This document shows positions 13,082 to 13,108 of a DNA stretch of 13,108 bases, in pieces; positions within the stretch are counted from its first letter, which is position 1; the number at the start of each line of letters is the position of its first letter. The notes under the pieces were generated by a model, which searched no databases, was not told where the DNA came from, and saw only the letters and a list, made by a program, of their open reading frames with translations. This DNA comes from Candidatus Parcubacteria bacterium. GTDB lineage: Bacteria > Patescibacteriota > Minisyncoccia > Phycocordibacterales > UBA1006. Location: assembly GCA_027031875.1 (NCBI GenBank), contig JALVPH010000041.1, positions 1-13,108 on the forward strand. The letters are read 5' to 3'. A program made the translations under genes and the position numbers.

Positions 13082-13108
13082 ATTGGTCCGATTTGGTTAC
13101 GAATTACC
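13082..13108 (-). repeat. Right terminal inverted repeat of the IS
   Basis: Complement of the left repeat with 23 of 27 positions matching. It ends at the last base of the window, so any further extension of the repeat cannot be seen. Confidence 0.8.

Larger units (their letters stand above)
12273..13108 (-). mobile_element. IS1595-family (IS1016-like) insertion sequence, 836 bp
   Basis: Bounded by 27-bp imperfect terminal inverted repeats (23 of 27 positions match), both beginning GGTAATTCGTAAC and ending CGGACCAAT. It encodes one frameshifted zinc-ribbon/DDE transposase on the minus strand. The transposase stop codon lies inside the left repeat, and its promoter abuts the right repeat. The family generates 8-bp target duplications; the left flank would be TAAATTTT (12265-12272), but the right flank is outside the window, so neither the duplication nor the exact right end can be confirmed. 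Confidence 0.85.

Noticed and set aside
1..13108. CRISPR array, riboswitch, toxin-antitoxin or defence system
   Set aside because: No regularly spaced direct repeats, no long structured leader and no small paired gene modules were found; all gaps are under 150 bases and explained by promoters or terminators.

Overview
The window looks like chromosome from a Candidate Phyla Radiation (Patescibacteria, probably Parcubacteria-type) bacterium. This rests on divergent but recognisable cell-wall enzymes, a phosphoketolase, an EnvC/PcsB-like coiled coil fused to a lytic transglycosylase, an almost complete lack of Shine-Dalgarno sequences, and -10 boxes sitting almost on top of start codons. No taxonomic marker was searched, so the assignment is inference.

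Layout. (1) 5-3436, plus strand: a fragment of a division/cell-wall cluster, mraY - ftsW/SEDS - murG, covering lipid I synthesis, glycan polymerisation and lipid II synthesis. murD, usually between mraY and ftsW, is absent, and murG has its own promoter-like extended -10. A bidirectional hairpin terminator (3435-3463) separates murG from the next, convergent gene. (2) 3478-5142: a divergent redox pair, an AhpF-like thioredoxin reductase lacking the AhpF N-terminal domain (minus) and a 2-Cys peroxiredoxin AhpC (plus), fired from back-to-back promoters in a 126-bp gap. (3) 5292-7877: the ClpB disaggregase with its own promoter and a possible operator. (4) 7888-8002: a strong bidirectional terminator and a tRNA-Ala(UGC) on the minus strand. 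(5) 8096-10791: xylulose-5-P/fructose-6-P phosphoketolase, then a small ribosomal protein L25. (6) 10852-12267: a secreted coiled-coil plus MltB-like lytic transglycosylase. (7) 12273-13108: an IS1595/IS1016-type insertion sequence with 27-bp terminal inverted repeats, starting 5 bases after the transglycosylase stop codon and ending at the last base of the window. Its transposase frame is broken by a one-base shift.

Most genes are ordinary housekeeping functions for this kind of cell. The most notable signals are: a recurring promoter architecture in which a TATACT/TATAAT box ends 6-10 nt before the start codon (near-leaderless mRNAs, which also corrects the L25 start); a MurG-like protein without the GGTGGH loop; an MraY-like protein with Glu in place of a catalytic Asp; the short AhpF-like reductase paired with AhpC; and the frameshifted IS. 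No CRISPR array, defence island, toxin-antitoxin system, prophage or evident new multi-gene system is visible. No gene-free stretch exceeds 300 bases; the longest are 4426-4551 and 5143-5291, and both hold promoters.
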